DNA from: an uncultured Gammaproteobacteria bacterium
GTDB lineage: Bacteria > Pseudomonadota > Gammaproteobacteria > Pseudomonadales > Pseudohongiellaceae
Assembly (NCBI GenBank): GCA_913060495.1
Contig: CAJXRP010000004.1
Location: 170,823 to 234,822, forward strand
Reading direction: 5' to 3'
DNA length: 64,000 nucleotides
Part shown: positions 15,832 to 25,789 of the stretch, piece after piece
Layout: each line of letters starts with the position of its first letter
Position numbering within the stretch: position 1 is the stretch's first letter
Notes under the pieces: generated by a model
The model's database searches: none
What the model was told of the DNA's origin: nothing
What the model saw: the letters and a program-made list of their open reading frames with translations, nothing else
Position numbers and translations under genes: made by a program

Positions 15832-17961
15832 ATGCAGAAAATCGCACTGATCGGCAATCCCAATTGCGGGAAGACAACACTCTTCAACGTGCTTACTGGC
15901 GCAAACCAAAAAGTCGGCAACTGGCCGGGCGTGACAGTAGAGAAGAAATTTGGATATTTTGAGCTCGAAAAAGAGTCTATCGAGTTAGTCGACCTGCCCG
16001 GCATCTATTCCCTTGAACAGGACTATAGCGGCATAGACGAGAAGATTGCCCAAGACTATTTAGAACAGAGCGATATAGGCCTAATCATCAACATCGTTGA
16101 TGCAACCAATCTCGAAAGAAGTCTTGTACTGACACAACAACTAATGGAGCGCGACATTCCATTAGTGCTTGTTATGAACATGCTCGATGTGGCCGAGCAA
16201 CAAGGGATCACCGTCACCGCGAGAAAGCTGGCCGACAAACTGCAATTGCCAGTGATTGAGATGATAGCCTCACAGAAACGGGGCATTGATGAACTGAGAA
16301 GCGAACTAATCAGCAAGATAAATACTGCTCCCGAATTAACTAGCCGGCAGGAAGCTCCTCTCTCTGGGGCTAGTACTGCCGCCGAGGAAAAGTTACTTCA
16401 GCGCTACCATCAGTCACGCCAGCTCATCAATGGGGTTGTCGAAGTCTCCCCTACTCACCACAGCCTATCGGAACGTATCGACGCAGTGCTGATCAATAGA
16501 TGGCTAGGCATACCTTTCTTCTTATTGATGATCTATATGATCTTTACTATCGCAGTAAATCTTGGCGCAGTGTTCATCGATTTCTTCGATATATTATTCG
16601 CCGCAGTTTTGGTAGATGGAACGACTTGGCTGCTGCGCGAAATTTCTGCGCCTGAGGTGATCATCACCCTACTTGCCCAAGGCGTGGGCGGCGGCATAAC
16701 TCTGGTCGCGACCTTCATACCAGTGATTGGCTTTCTCTACCTCTGTCTATCCGTTCTGGAAGACTCCGGCTATATGTCTCGCGCCGCCTTTGTGATAGAT
16801 AGAGCGATGAGCGGTATAGGCTTGCCTGGAAATGCCTTCGTCCCATTAATCGTCGGCTTCGGCTGTAATGTCCCCGCGGTAATGGCAGCTAGAAGCTTGG
16901 GTAGAGACAGCGACCGACTGATGACTATCGCTATGGCTCCCTTCATGAGTTGTGGGGCGCGACTCACCGTCTATGCGCTTTTCGCCGCCGCATTCTTTCA
17001 GCAGAATGGACAGAACATTGTATTCGGTCTTTATCTGCTAGGCATCGTGCTGGCGATATTTACCGGCTGGATATTTCGCAAGCAACTCTTCACCAATGAG
17101 ATCACACCTTCATTCCAAGAAATGCCTGCCTACCACGTTCCAATCCCACGCAACATTTTGCTAACCACCTGGTTTCGATTGAAGTCTTTCGTTTTTCGCG
17201 CCGGCAAGACAATCGTTGTAGTAGTGATTGCGCTGAGTTTTCTAAACTCCATAAGCACCGATTTTAGTTTCGGCAATGAAGATTCAGAAGACTCTGTGCT
17301 AAGCGTAATAGGCAAGTCAATAACTCCGGCATTCGCACCGCTTGGCATAGAAGAAGATAACTGGCCCGCTACTGTAGGCCTATTTACCGGTATGTTTGCC
17401 AAAGAGGCTATTGTTGGAACCCTCGATGCACTTTATAGCGAATCGGATGCAGATGCCTATGATGGCTCACCGCCGGATCTCTTAGCGGCTGCAGGAGAAG
17501 CCATCGCGTCGATCGGTTCGGAATTGATCGCCCTGAGTTCGACCTTGACTGACCCCTTAGGCATATCGATTGGCGACGTTAGTGACTTGGATGCGGTTGC
17601 CGATGATCAGGAAATTGAATCCTCGACCCTTACTAATATGGCTGCTCTTTTCTCCGGCCCATTTGCCGCGTTCTGCTATCTGGTTTTTATCTTGCTTTAC
17701 GCTCCTTGCGTAGCCGTACTTGGCGCTATAAACAAAGAAGCGGGCTGGCATTGGATGCTACTAGTATTCGGCTGGAGTACTGGGCTTGCCTACATTACCG
17801 CCACGGTTATTTATCAGATTGGCACTTTCTCCGTAAACCCCCTATTCTCCTCAATATGGATAGTGAGCATGCTTACCATCTTGGTTGTCTTTATAGTGAA
17901 TCTAAAGAGACTCTCGAGCAAGATGGTGCCCAAGAATCTCATTCCGACTGTTCAGATATAG
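15832..17961 (+). CDS. feoB: Ferrous iron transporter FeoB
   Basis: Inner-membrane Fe2+ importer with a cytosolic G-protein domain. GTPase motifs: G1 GNPNCGKT (8-15), G3 DLPG (54-57), G4 NMLD (116-119). A helical linker is followed by the membrane core from about 225, including the two conserved Gate regions (PVIGFLYLCLSVLEDSGYMSR and its second copy near GPFAAFCYLVFILLYAPC), and the Cys in FGCNVPAVMAAR. 709 residues, slightly shorter than E. coli (773). A loop of about 60 residues near 540-600 is acidic. Confidence 0.95.
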   Translation: MQKIALIGNPNCGKTTLFNVLTGANQKVGNWPGVTVEKKFGYFELEKESIELVDLPGIYSLEQDYSGIDEKIAQDYLEQSDIGLIINIVDATNLERSLVLTQQLMERDIPLVLVMNMLDVAEQQGITVTARKLADKLQLPVIEMIASQKRGIDELRSELISKINTAPELTSRQEAPLSGASTAAEEKLLQRYHQSRQLINGVVEVSPTHHSLSERIDAVLINRWLGIPFFLLMIYMIFTIAVNLGAVFIDFFDILFAAVLVDGTTWLLREISAPEVIITLLAQGVGGGITLVATFIPVIGFLYLCLSVLEDSGYMSRAAFVIDRAMSGIGLPGNAFVPLIVGFGCNVPAVMAARSLGRDSDRLMTIAMAPFMSCGARLTVYALFAAAFFQQNGQNIVFGLYLLGIVLAIFTGWIFRKQLFTNEITPSFQEMPAYHVPIPRNILLTTWFRLKSFVFRAGKTIVVVVIALSFLNSISTDFSFGNEDSEDSVLSVIGKSITPAFAPLGIEEDNWPATVGLFTGMFAKEAIVGTLDALYSESDADAYDGSPPDLLAAAGEAIASIGSELIALSSTLTDPLGISIGDVSDLDAVADDQEIESSTLTNMAALFSGPFAAFCYLVFILLYAPCVAVLGAINKEAGWHWMLLVFGWSTGLAYITATVIYQIGTFSVNPLFSSIWIVSMLTILVVFIVNLKRLSSKMVPKNLIPTVQI

Positions 17962-17974
17962 CGGGAGAAAGAAA

Positions 17975-19906
17975 TTGCAGGACTCAGCGCAACAGGGTGC
18001 TCGCATCCCTGTCCATAAGTTTCTCTTGGGCGGGATTATCCTTCTTCTGCTGATAAAAATTTTTCTAGCAACCGCTCTCGACCTCTACAGCGACGAAGTT
18101 TTCTACTGGCAGGCATCTGCAAATCCAGCCATCGCCTACAGTGATCTACCCTTCATGACGGCCCTGCTTATCGGGCTAGGCTCTGCTTTTGATTCATACA
18201 ACACCCTAGCGGCACGAAGCCTTTTCATCGTGATGGGAAGCTGTTTGCCGCTGCTTGTTTATTGGATTGCCAAGCCAATCACAAATCCCAAGCAGGCAAT
18301 CGAGTCGGCTGCAATAAGCCTGTGCCTGCCACTTGCAGGCTTCCTTGGCCTGCTCGCCGTGCCAGATGTTCCTTTAATTTTCTTTGGCCTCTTGGCGATT
18401 GGTTTTTTCGAGCGCGCACTGCGCACCGATCAACTATTGCATTGGGCGCTTACCGGTTCAGTTGTGGCGCTGGGTCTGTGTACGCACTACCGTTTCTTTC
18501 TTTATCCAACTGCCGCGATTCTTTTCCTAGCCTGCTTTAAAGCGGGAAGAAACCAATGGAAAAATCCGCGCCTATGGTTGAGCATGCTTATCGCAAGTCT
18601 TGGCTTGATACCCATTCTTTGGTTCAATCTCAGCAACCAACTCAGTAGCGCCAGCTTCTATCTCGTAGATAGACACCCATGGGAATTTCAGGCTTCTGGA
18701 CTACTACATCTATTGAAGCAGGCAGGGTTGGTTACACCTCCTCTGTATTTGTTATTCGCATACACAATATTCCTGATGTACCAGAAAGCGCGCCTTGGTG
18801 ATCGCAGTGCTGCGTTGTTACTCAGTTTTTCACTGGTTAATGTATTGGTCTATTTGCTACTCGCCCCATGGACAGACGCGACCAGTACGTCTATTCACTG
18901 GCCTCTTTCCGGATACTTCCCTTTACTCATTTACACCCCTCTCGCCCTGCGTAGCGCAGCAAATTTACTCACCGGCTTTTTTACTGCGCGAACAGCACAT
19001 CGGCTTGTTATCTCCATCCCTATTGTTGGCTTTCTTGGCACTTTAACAGCCTTATTCGGTGTCGGCTCTCAGGCTTTTCAATCACAACTGCAACCTCTTA
19101 TTGGCACAGGCGTGCTATCTAATAAAATGGCCGGATGGACGCAATTTAGCAGCCATGTAGACAAGCTTTTGACTCGCGAATTTGCAGCATCGCCGCTGCT
19201 GTTAACCGACAACTACTATACGCTTGCACAAATTGAATTCGCCGGACTAACAAGCCAAGGATTCACACTGGATGAGGAAAAAGCAGTTCGCGATGGCCGA
19301 ATAACCCAGTATCAACTCTGGCAAAAAGACAGGATTGGCTTGGAACGAGTTACTGCTAGTGAATATTTATTCATCGCGGAAGACAGCACATTAGACACAG
19401 CAACTAAGCACGACCTGCTCGCTGCGCTATGTTCCAGAACTGAACAGCTCAGCCATCTCGGGGAACTGAGTTTATTCAATGGAGACAAGCGATTTAGTTT
19501 CTATCGAGGACGCGAGTTGCATAACATTGATAACGTCCAGAAAACTCAGACAACTGCCTGCCCATTCCCCTCCATCGCTTGGATTGATACGCCCATGCGG
19601 GGAGCCGATCTTAGCGGTATAGTCGATGTGAATGGCTGGGCATTCAACGAAGATATTGGCATCGACAGTATCAACCTACTTATCGACAACGAAGTAGTTG
19701 GCCGGGTGGATTATGGAGGAAGCCGCCCTGATGTTATCGAAGTCATGCAGGTAAAAAACGACCCCAATAGCCCCAATATCGGGTACAACTACAGTTTCGA
19801 TAGCAAGCAATTGGAAAACGGTTCTCATCAGTTAGCGATCGAGATAGAAAACCATCTAGGAATTATACAGCGCTATGGAGAGCGCAGGATTGAAGTAAAT
19901 AACTAG
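17975..19906 (+). CDS. ArnT/PMT-like membrane glycosyltransferase with a C-terminal beta-sandwich domain
   Basis: Polytopic enzyme of the GT39/GT83 type (dolichyl-phosphate-mannose-protein or ArnT family), which would use a lipid-linked sugar at the periplasmic face. The first membrane segment is followed by YSDEVFYW (Asp40-Glu41), the catalytic Asp/Glu motif of the family. About ten further membrane segments reach residue 380. After a soluble middle part, residues from about 533 to the end form a separate beta-rich domain (GIVDVNGWAFNEDIG and GYNYSFD), a kind also found elsewhere as an add-on. The TTG start at 17975 has GGGAG upstream. It begins 14 bases after feoB, but a role in iron uptake is not implied. 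Substrate unknown. Confidence 0.75.
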   Translation: MQDSAQQGARIPVHKFLLGGIILLLLIKIFLATALDLYSDEVFYWQASANPAIAYSDLPFMTALLIGLGSAFDSYNTLAARSLFIVMGSCLPLLVYWIAKPITNPKQAIESAAISLCLPLAGFLGLLAVPDVPLIFFGLLAIGFFERALRTDQLLHWALTGSVVALGLCTHYRFFLYPTAAILFLACFKAGRNQWKNPRLWLSMLIASLGLIPILWFNLSNQLSSASFYLVDRHPWEFQASGLLHLLKQAGLVTPPLYLLFAYTIFLMYQKARLGDRSAALLLSFSLVNVLVYLLLAPWTDATSTSIHWPLSGYFPLLIYTPLALRSAANLLTGFFTARTAHRLVISIPIVGFLGTLTALFGVGSQAFQSQLQPLIGTGVLSNKMAGWTQFSSHVDKLLTREFAASPLLLTDNYYTLAQIEFAGLTSQGFTLDEEKAVRDGRITQYQLWQKDRIGLERVTASEYLFIAEDSTLDTATKHDLLAALCSRTEQLSHLGELSLFNGDKRFSFYRGRELHNIDNVQKTQTTACPFPSIAWIDTPMRGADLSGIVDVNGWAFNEDIGIDSINLLIDNEVVGRVDYGGSRPDVIEVMQVKNDPNSPNIGYNYSFDSKQLENGSHQLAIEIENHLGIIQRYGERRIEVNN

Positions 19907-19910
19907 AGCG

Positions 19911-20900
19911 TTAATAGGGATTCAAAACTTCGACCGCAATCTTCCACTCATTACTAGCAGTGAAGCGCCACAACCGCATGTAGCTGGTTCGAAAACTCTG
20001 CTGCGACTCATCTTCTAGAGTTTCCATCGTACCGTAGGTATAGCCCACTTCTTTGGATGCAGACAAGAAACCTCCCATATGAGTGAGACTAATCTGATTC
20101 GTAGTTGATAACTGATTATCTAAAAAAGCACCATAAACTGAGCTTGCAGAATCTGCACCCACTGCAGGTGCCATGCCAGGCAGATAAACACGTGTGTTTT
20201 CCAATCCGTAGCGCAGTAGCGCCCGTTGCCCACCGCGGAAATTTATCGATTGCCCGAATAGGTTATCGCGATCAATCAGCATCTGCATATTATTGCTTTC
20301 TGCCATCGCCATAACAGGATGAGCAGTCTCTTCCAACACCGGTCTGGTGTCATCGAAATTTGGCTCTACTTCTAAACCCAGAAACCCTGGGATATCGGCT
20401 ACAATATCCGCCATCAACACCCAGCGGTCTTCCTGTTTTTTCCAAATTGAAATAAGGTGGCCGAATTGGTCAGGAGAGTCATCAGTCAGAACAGTCAAAG
20501 GCCCTGCGGTGAGACCCAAATCACCAGCACGGGAAACATCAACATAGTGTGCCTCCCAGCTAATCTCGTTCGCACTGTTTTGAAAGTTTTCAGAACTGTA
20601 TAAGTCGAGAGCATCAACGGGGCCGTTTCGAAAAACCGTAGAGCGCTGCCCTAAAAATTCGAGAAACGCACCAGTTCTACCAATCTCAGCAGAACGGTCG
20701 GCAAAATTCTGATCGGCAGCCATCAGATCTAGCCAGTGTTGATACTGACTCACTTCCTGGCCTTGGTCGGACAACTCCCTAGGCTCTTGTTCCTGTGCTT
20801 CCGCCGCTATGAATTGAAAACCAAGGAACAACAGTGCTAACAAGCACTTATTCCAGCCTACAGACCCTGCTACAGCAATTTTTTCCTCGAGCTTGAACAT
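19911..20900 (-). CDS. Secreted protein with two NTF2/SnoaL-like domains
   Basis: Predicted export signal in the N-terminal 35 residues (LLALLFLGFQFIAAEAQ). The first half (about 60-165) resembles DUF4440-type NTF2-like domains, ending GHLISIWKKQEDRWVLMADI. The second half (about 185-329) has a weaker, similar pattern ending LWRFTASNEWKIAVEVL. NTF2-like domains may bind small molecules or act as enzymes; no catalytic residues can be assigned. No partner gene is obvious: it is convergent with the glycosyltransferase and divergent from the hybrid kinase. Confidence 0.6.
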   Translation of the reverse strand: MFKLEEKIAVAGSVGWNKCLLALLFLGFQFIAAEAQEQEPRELSDQGQEVSQYQHWLDLMAADQNFADRSAEIGRTGAFLEFLGQRSTVFRNGPVDALDLYSSENFQNSANEISWEAHYVDVSRAGDLGLTAGPLTVLTDDSPDQFGHLISIWKKQEDRWVLMADIVADIPGFLGLEVEPNFDDTRPVLEETAHPVMAMAESNNMQMLIDRDNLFGQSINFRGGQRALLRYGLENTRVYLPGMAPAVGADSASSVYGAFLDNQLSTTNQISLTHMGGFLSASKEVGYTYGTMETLEDESQQSFRTSYMRLWRFTASNEWKIAVEVLNPY

Positions 20901-21070
20901 ATTTCAATAGTAGTCCTATTCTTACATCTTAACTAGCCTAAATTAGCTAAGATCTGCTGTAATGCCGCGTGAGCGCTAGACTGTAGCATTTAAACTACTG
21001 ATCAAAGCTATGGAAAACAAAGGGCTTCATAAGCACTATTGATTGTTCTGGAGGTGATGAACCGCTAGAA

Positions 21071-24000
21071 TTGGCCTGCATTGACAGCAGAGCAACACGC
21101 AGTATCACTAGCGTTGATATTTTTCAGCCAGACAACCGTCACCGAAACCCAATTGTGCAAAGAAAAACACTAAATTCAGGCTTTAAAGAAGCCCTATTGG
21201 CAATTGCCGCCTTGCTTTGTATGAGCCTAAGCCATGCTGACACCGTGCTCGTCGATAAAGAGTTAGGGTTTCTAGCTCTTGCCAATGCCGTCGAGTACTA
21301 CGAAGACAGCTCCGAATCACTGACCATCGATGATGTGTTAGCAGCGAATTTTGGCGTCAATTTCATAGCTCACAATGAAGACATCCTGCACTTCGGCATA
21401 ACCAGTTCTGCTTACTGGATTCGATTCGACCTCGATTGGAATACGCTCGAACACTCCGAAAGTAAAATATTGGAGTTTGGTCCGCCTAAACTTGTTGCCG
21501 GCGTCATACGAGGAGGCATAGAACTCTTCATCGTGAATGATGATGGGGAACTCACCTCACAATACACTCTCGGAACGCAGGAAAGCACCAGGGAGCTAAA
21601 AACACTTAACAGAGGATTAGCTCTAAAGATCAATGAAAATTATGGCGAGCATTTCTATCTTCGAGTAGCGAGCGCACGCCCTTTACGATTACCTATATCA
21701 CTTTGGAGCGAAGAAGCATTTCTTGAACAATCTATCAGCTCCGATTCGGGACTTGGATTACAGTACGGCATTCTTCTCGCGATGATTCTCTACAATCTTT
21801 TCCTCTATATTTCTGTCCGCGAGAACAGCTACCTCTTCTACGTTATTACCATCGCTACCCAAGTCACCTTTCTTTTCTTAGACTCCAAACACCTGCGCTA
21901 TTTACTCGACGAGATTTACATGGGTAGCTGGTGGGTGGATATGTCCGAACGAATAATTTATCCGCTACTCGTCATTACCGCGCTTCTATTTCAACGCTCT
22001 TTGCTGCGGATCTGGGAATACAATCTAAAACTAGATATGGCAGTTAAAGTAATGCTCGGTGGCTTCGTGCTGGTAATACTACTGGCGTTCGTCCCGAACG
22101 AAAAACTGAACCAGTATCTTTTTATTCCATTACTCATCGCTGCTATACCGCTGGCCTTCTACAACAACATCGATGCAATACGCAGAGGAAACCTGACCGC
22201 GGCAGTGCACATGGCAGCTATTGGCGTCTTCCTCGCGGGAACCATCGTATTAATGCTGCTGCAACTTTGGCCCAGTTTTCCTAGCAATGCTTTTACCAAT
22301 AATGCCTACAACGCTGGGCTGATTATTCAGTCACTGCTTTTATCCTTAAGCCTGACTACACAATACAATCAGATCAAACAAGAGAAGGAAGACGCTCAAA
22401 GGCAAGCGATCGACAACTTGGTCAAATCTGAGAAAATTAAGGATGACCTGCTTGCCAATGTCTCGCACGAACTTAGAACACCGCTCTACGGCATCAACGG
22501 CTTAGCAGAAATCGCCCTGACAGAATTTAGATCGAACAATAACAATGCAGAGTTGGTCACTCAAAACCTAGAGCTTATTCAAGCTAGCGGCGATCGGCTG
22601 ACTAAATTAGTTAACGACTTGCTAGACTTCTCAAGCGCTAAAGAACAAGCAGCTTATATAAAGTTTCGACCAGTTGACCTGAACAGCATCTCGACGTTGG
22701 TAGTTGCTATATGCAGACCGACGATTGGAGAGAAGAATATCGACCTACGAGTTGAAATAGATCCCGACCTACCACTGGTAGCTGGCGATGAAGATAGACT
22801 CCAACAAATCCTGGTTAACCTCACCTCGAATGCTATTAAATTCACTTACTCTGGTGAAGTCGTGATCTCAGCAGAGCTCACATCTGAATACAATGTGAAC
22901 ATAAAAGTCAGCGACACTGGTATCGGTATACATAAAACCGACCATGACACCATCTTCAAGACATTCGAAAAGCTACCCTCACAGCATTTGAATTCATCTG
23001 GCATAGGTTTAGGCCTACCGCTTGCTAAGAGCATGGTTGAATTACATCGCAGTGAACTAAAAGTAGAAAGTGAATTAGACTTAGGATCAACTTTTAGCTT
23101 TGATCTGCGCGTTTCATTGGATCAGACCAGGGCAATTAAACCGCCAAGCATCCACAAGCAGATGATTCGACGCGCGGATTATTTCGAGCAGGCCAACAAA
23201 GAATCTGATGTTCCAAAATTACGCAGTGAGCAAGACATCACTATACTGGTTGTAGACGATGATGAAATCAATCGTGTAGTCATGGGTCAACAGCTAGAAG
23301 AATACAATGTCATCAAATGCTCGAACGGACTCGATGCACTGACTGCAGTGGAAGGAGAGAAGCCTGATCTAATATTGCTCGATTTAATGATGCCTGGTCT
23401 GAATGGATATGAGGTCTGTCAGAAGCTGAGACAAAAATACAGTCAGATCGAATTGCCGATAATATTAGTTACCGCAAAGAATCACCTCGAAGACCTCACG
23501 CAAGGCTTCAAGACTGGCGCTAACGATTATCTTGCAAAGCCATTTCACAATGAAGAATTGCGCTCCAGAGTGGAAAACCAATTGCGCCTCAGCTTGCTGC
23601 ATCGAGTTAGCGAAGACAACCTGCGCATGCGCTCCCAAATAGAGTCTTATGCGAAGGCAGACTCCGAATTACGCAGCTCACGCTTTAGACTACAACAAGT
23701 GCTTGAGTCAATTAACGCGGGCTTTATCGCTTTTGAACTACCAGGAAAGATATTCAGTCTGAATCAGCGAGCAGCCGAATTGCTCGGCACAGATCGTGAC
23801 GCAGTTTTAGACAAAGACATACACACACTATTTTCAGACTCTGAAACAAATAAAGAAATATTACTTGCTCTGGAAAATTGGGAAGGTGGTGAAGATGATC
23901 AAGGTCAACTAGAAACACTGCCAAATCATGCCGCCAGCTTAAGCGTCAACGTAGAGGTGATTCACCCCTATAACAGTTCAAGAAAATCTTCAGCCAGCAC

Positions 24001-24616
24001 AGTTCAATTCAACAGCAAATTGAATCTATTCGGCAGCGATGAAGGTACCGGCGTGCTTTTTCTGGAAGACACCGAGCCATTGCAGTCGCTAACCAATAAC
24101 ACGGTGGTGAGCAGCACTATTGAACTGGTCAGCTTCCTAGGACAAGCACAGCAGAATATACGCCGCATCGGCACACGCTTGAGCGTGCTCACACCATCTG
24201 AGATAACCGCTCATCCTGCTCTCCTAGACAAATTAACTGGCATCGAAGATCTAATAAATTTTATCGACGAGCAACTTCCGAACGTTAGTAGTGAGGGTGA
24301 ATACCGCCAGCAACTAGTCACTCTAATGCGTTCTGCCTTACATACCTGGGAAGTAACCACGCAGAAATCAAAAATTGAACTCGCTGAGGAAAGCAACATT
24401 TGGGCGGTAAGCATTGACGATGGCCGGTTGAGGACGCGAACCTTCGATCGTTATCTCAGGATTGAGCAACTGCCTAAAATCCCTCGCTGGCGGGAGGTTG
24501 TAAGAACCGCATACTTCGTTTTATCGAATCCCGCGATCGAGCCCGAGACGCGGATGTCTCTAGAATCTGAGCTAGAGAAGACCAAGTCAATCTTGAAAAA
24601 AGCTGCGATTAGTTGA
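21071..24616 (+). CDS. Hybrid sensor histidine kinase (7TMR-DISM, HisKA, HATPase, REC, PAS)
   Basis: Large membrane sensor kinase with a built-in receiver. Order: export signal, 7TMR-DISMED2-type periplasmic domain (about 55-195), seven membrane segments (about 210-420), HisKA with His466 in SHELRTP, HATPase_c with DTGIGI and SGIGLGLPLAKS, receiver with Asp771 (LILLDLMMPG) and the Lys in AKPF, a coiled linker, a PAS domain (about 885-990), and a C-terminal region of about 170 residues that I cannot name. The tracked start is TTG at 21071, 13 bases after GGAGGTGA. A GTG at 21155 would give a more usual signal peptide but has no ribosome site. The signal is unknown. No separate output regulator is adjacent. 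Confidence 0.88.
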   Translation: MACIDSRATRSITSVDIFQPDNRHRNPIVQRKTLNSGFKEALLAIAALLCMSLSHADTVLVDKELGFLALANAVEYYEDSSESLTIDDVLAANFGVNFIAHNEDILHFGITSSAYWIRFDLDWNTLEHSESKILEFGPPKLVAGVIRGGIELFIVNDDGELTSQYTLGTQESTRELKTLNRGLALKINENYGEHFYLRVASARPLRLPISLWSEEAFLEQSISSDSGLGLQYGILLAMILYNLFLYISVRENSYLFYVITIATQVTFLFLDSKHLRYLLDEIYMGSWWVDMSERIIYPLLVITALLFQRSLLRIWEYNLKLDMAVKVMLGGFVLVILLAFVPNEKLNQYLFIPLLIAAIPLAFYNNIDAIRRGNLTAAVHMAAIGVFLAGTIVLMLLQLWPSFPSNAFTNNAYNAGLIIQSLLLSLSLTTQYNQIKQEKEDAQRQAIDNLVKSEKIKDDLLANVSHELRTPLYGINGLAEIALTEFRSNNNNAELVTQNLELIQASGDRLTKLVNDLLDFSSAKEQAAYIKFRPVDLNSISTLVVAICRPTIGEKNIDLRVEIDPDLPLVAGDEDRLQQILVNLTSNAIKFTYSGEVVISAELTSEYNVNIKVSDTGIGIHKTDHDTIFKTFEKLPSQHLNSSGIGLGLPLAKSMVELHRSELKVESELDLGSTFSFDLRVSLDQTRAIKPPSIHKQMIRRADYFEQANKESDVPKLRSEQDITILVVDDDEINRVVMGQQLEEYNVIKCSNGLDALTAVEGEKPDLILLDLMMPGLNGYEVCQKLRQKYSQIELPIILVTAKNHLEDLTQGFKTGANDYLAKPFHNEELRSRVENQLRLSLLHRVSEDNLRMRSQIESYAKADSELRSSRFRLQQVLESINAGFIAFELPGKIFSLNQRAAELLGTDRDAVLDKDIHTLFSDSETNKEILLALENWEGGEDDQGQLETLPNHAASLSVNVEVIHPYNSSRKSSASTVQFNSKLNLFGSDEGTGVLFLEDTEPLQSLTNNTVVSSTIELVSFLGQAQQNIRRIGTRLSVLTPSEITAHPALLDKLTGIEDLINFIDEQLPNVSSEGEYRQQLVTLMRSALHTWEVTTQKSKIELAEESNIWAVSIDDGRLRTRTFDRYLRIEQLPKIPRWREVVRTAYFVLSNPAIEPETRMSLESELEKTKSILKKAAIS

Positions 24617-24629
24617 TGCCCCATGTGCT

Positions 24630-24648
24630 GCTGAAGACAGTCTTCAGC
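24630..24648 (+). terminator. Possible weak terminator after the hybrid kinase
   Basis: GCTGAAGAC and GTCTTCAGC form a 7 to 9-bp stem about 15 bases after the stop. Only a poor T-run follows (ATTCCCTT). Confidence 0.4.
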
Positions 24649-24795
24649 ATTCCCTTGACGGTATATATTGGTTACTCTTGTAGCGAATACTATTTGTAGG
24701 AATCTATTTACACGAAATTAGCGGGCTATGCGGATTTTCCCGTTAACGCAACCAACATTTAGGCTGACACTCTAGAGCCAAATTCTGCGCAAAAT

Positions 24796-25659
24796 ATGTA
24801 TATAAAACATTTTGGCCTAGCCCAATATCCATTTTCTTTGGCTCCGAATACACGGTACTTCTTGAAGCTACCGAGTCATCAGCGTGCATTCGACTTTATC
24901 ATCGAAGCGCTTCAAGACGACAGCCGCTTTACCAAGATTACTGGAGAAGTAGGAACCGGCAAGACCATGCTCTGCAGAAAAGCTTTGAATGCTCTCGAGG
25001 CCCATGAAGATAAATACGCAACAGTGTTTATCCCCAATCCTGTCTTAGACGAAGAAAGCATCATCTATGCAATCGCCGATGAAATGAAACTCAGCTACGA
25101 CTCTGATGCCAACTACTATGAGCTTCTAAAGCTAGTCAGCAAAGAATTGATCCGCCTATCGACACTAGGGAAGACTACAGTTTTATTTATAGACGAAGCA
25201 CAGGCGATGGCAGAGGAAGCGCTAGAAGCAATACGCCTGTTAACTACAATCGAGAGAGCCACAGACGGCCCAATACCATTGCAGATAATTCTCTTTGGCC
25301 AGCCGGAACTAGACGAACTCTTGGAGCGCCCTGCATTACGCGCCTTGAATCGCAACCTAAGAGCCTCCTACCAGTTAGCTAGCCTTGATAGAGATGGAGT
25401 TGAGGCCTATCTGGACCATCGGCTAGTCAAAGCAGGGTACAATGGCCCGCACCTATTCTCCGCTAAAGCGGTTGATCTTATTTTCCGCGGTTCGGGAGGA
25501 ATCCCGAGGCTTATCAATATACTTGCCCACAAGGCTTTGATGGTAGCCTTTGGCAAAGGTGATCATGCCTTAACTGACAAACACGTTGAGTTAGCTATAG
25601 AAGACACGGAGTCAGCGCAGCAGCACAAATTGAGAAAGCGCCGCTTCTTCTCCAACTAA
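24796..25659 (+). CDS. MshM/ExeA-like AAA ATPase
   Basis: Cytoplasmic AAA ATPase of the ExeA/GspA family, members of which help assemble secretion or type IV pilus (MSHA) machinery in the inner membrane. Starts MYIKHFGLAQYPFSLAPN, the family N-terminus. Walker A GEVGTGKT at 50-57, Walker B VLFIDEAQ at 129-136, sensor-like LFGQPELDELL. 287 residues ends soon after the AAA core and lacks the C-terminal peptidoglycan-binding part of ExeA, so MshM is the better comparison. No msh or gsp operon is adjacent here. Confidence 0.8.
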   Translation: MYIKHFGLAQYPFSLAPNTRYFLKLPSHQRAFDFIIEALQDDSRFTKITGEVGTGKTMLCRKALNALEAHEDKYATVFIPNPVLDEESIIYAIADEMKLSYDSDANYYELLKLVSKELIRLSTLGKTTVLFIDEAQAMAEEALEAIRLLTTIERATDGPIPLQIILFGQPELDELLERPALRALNRNLRASYQLASLDRDGVEAYLDHRLVKAGYNGPHLFSAKAVDLIFRGSGGIPRLINILAHKALMVAFGKGDHALTDKHVELAIEDTESAQQHKLRKRRFFSN

Positions 25660-25789
25660 CGCTAGACGTCATAAACCCGATTCCATTGTAAAGTTACGCT
25701 ATCCACTACCGGTAGCCATGCCCTATTAGTTGTATCGAAGCTAGCAAACCTTATAATCATCCAACTTCACCTGATCTGGAAACTAAATT

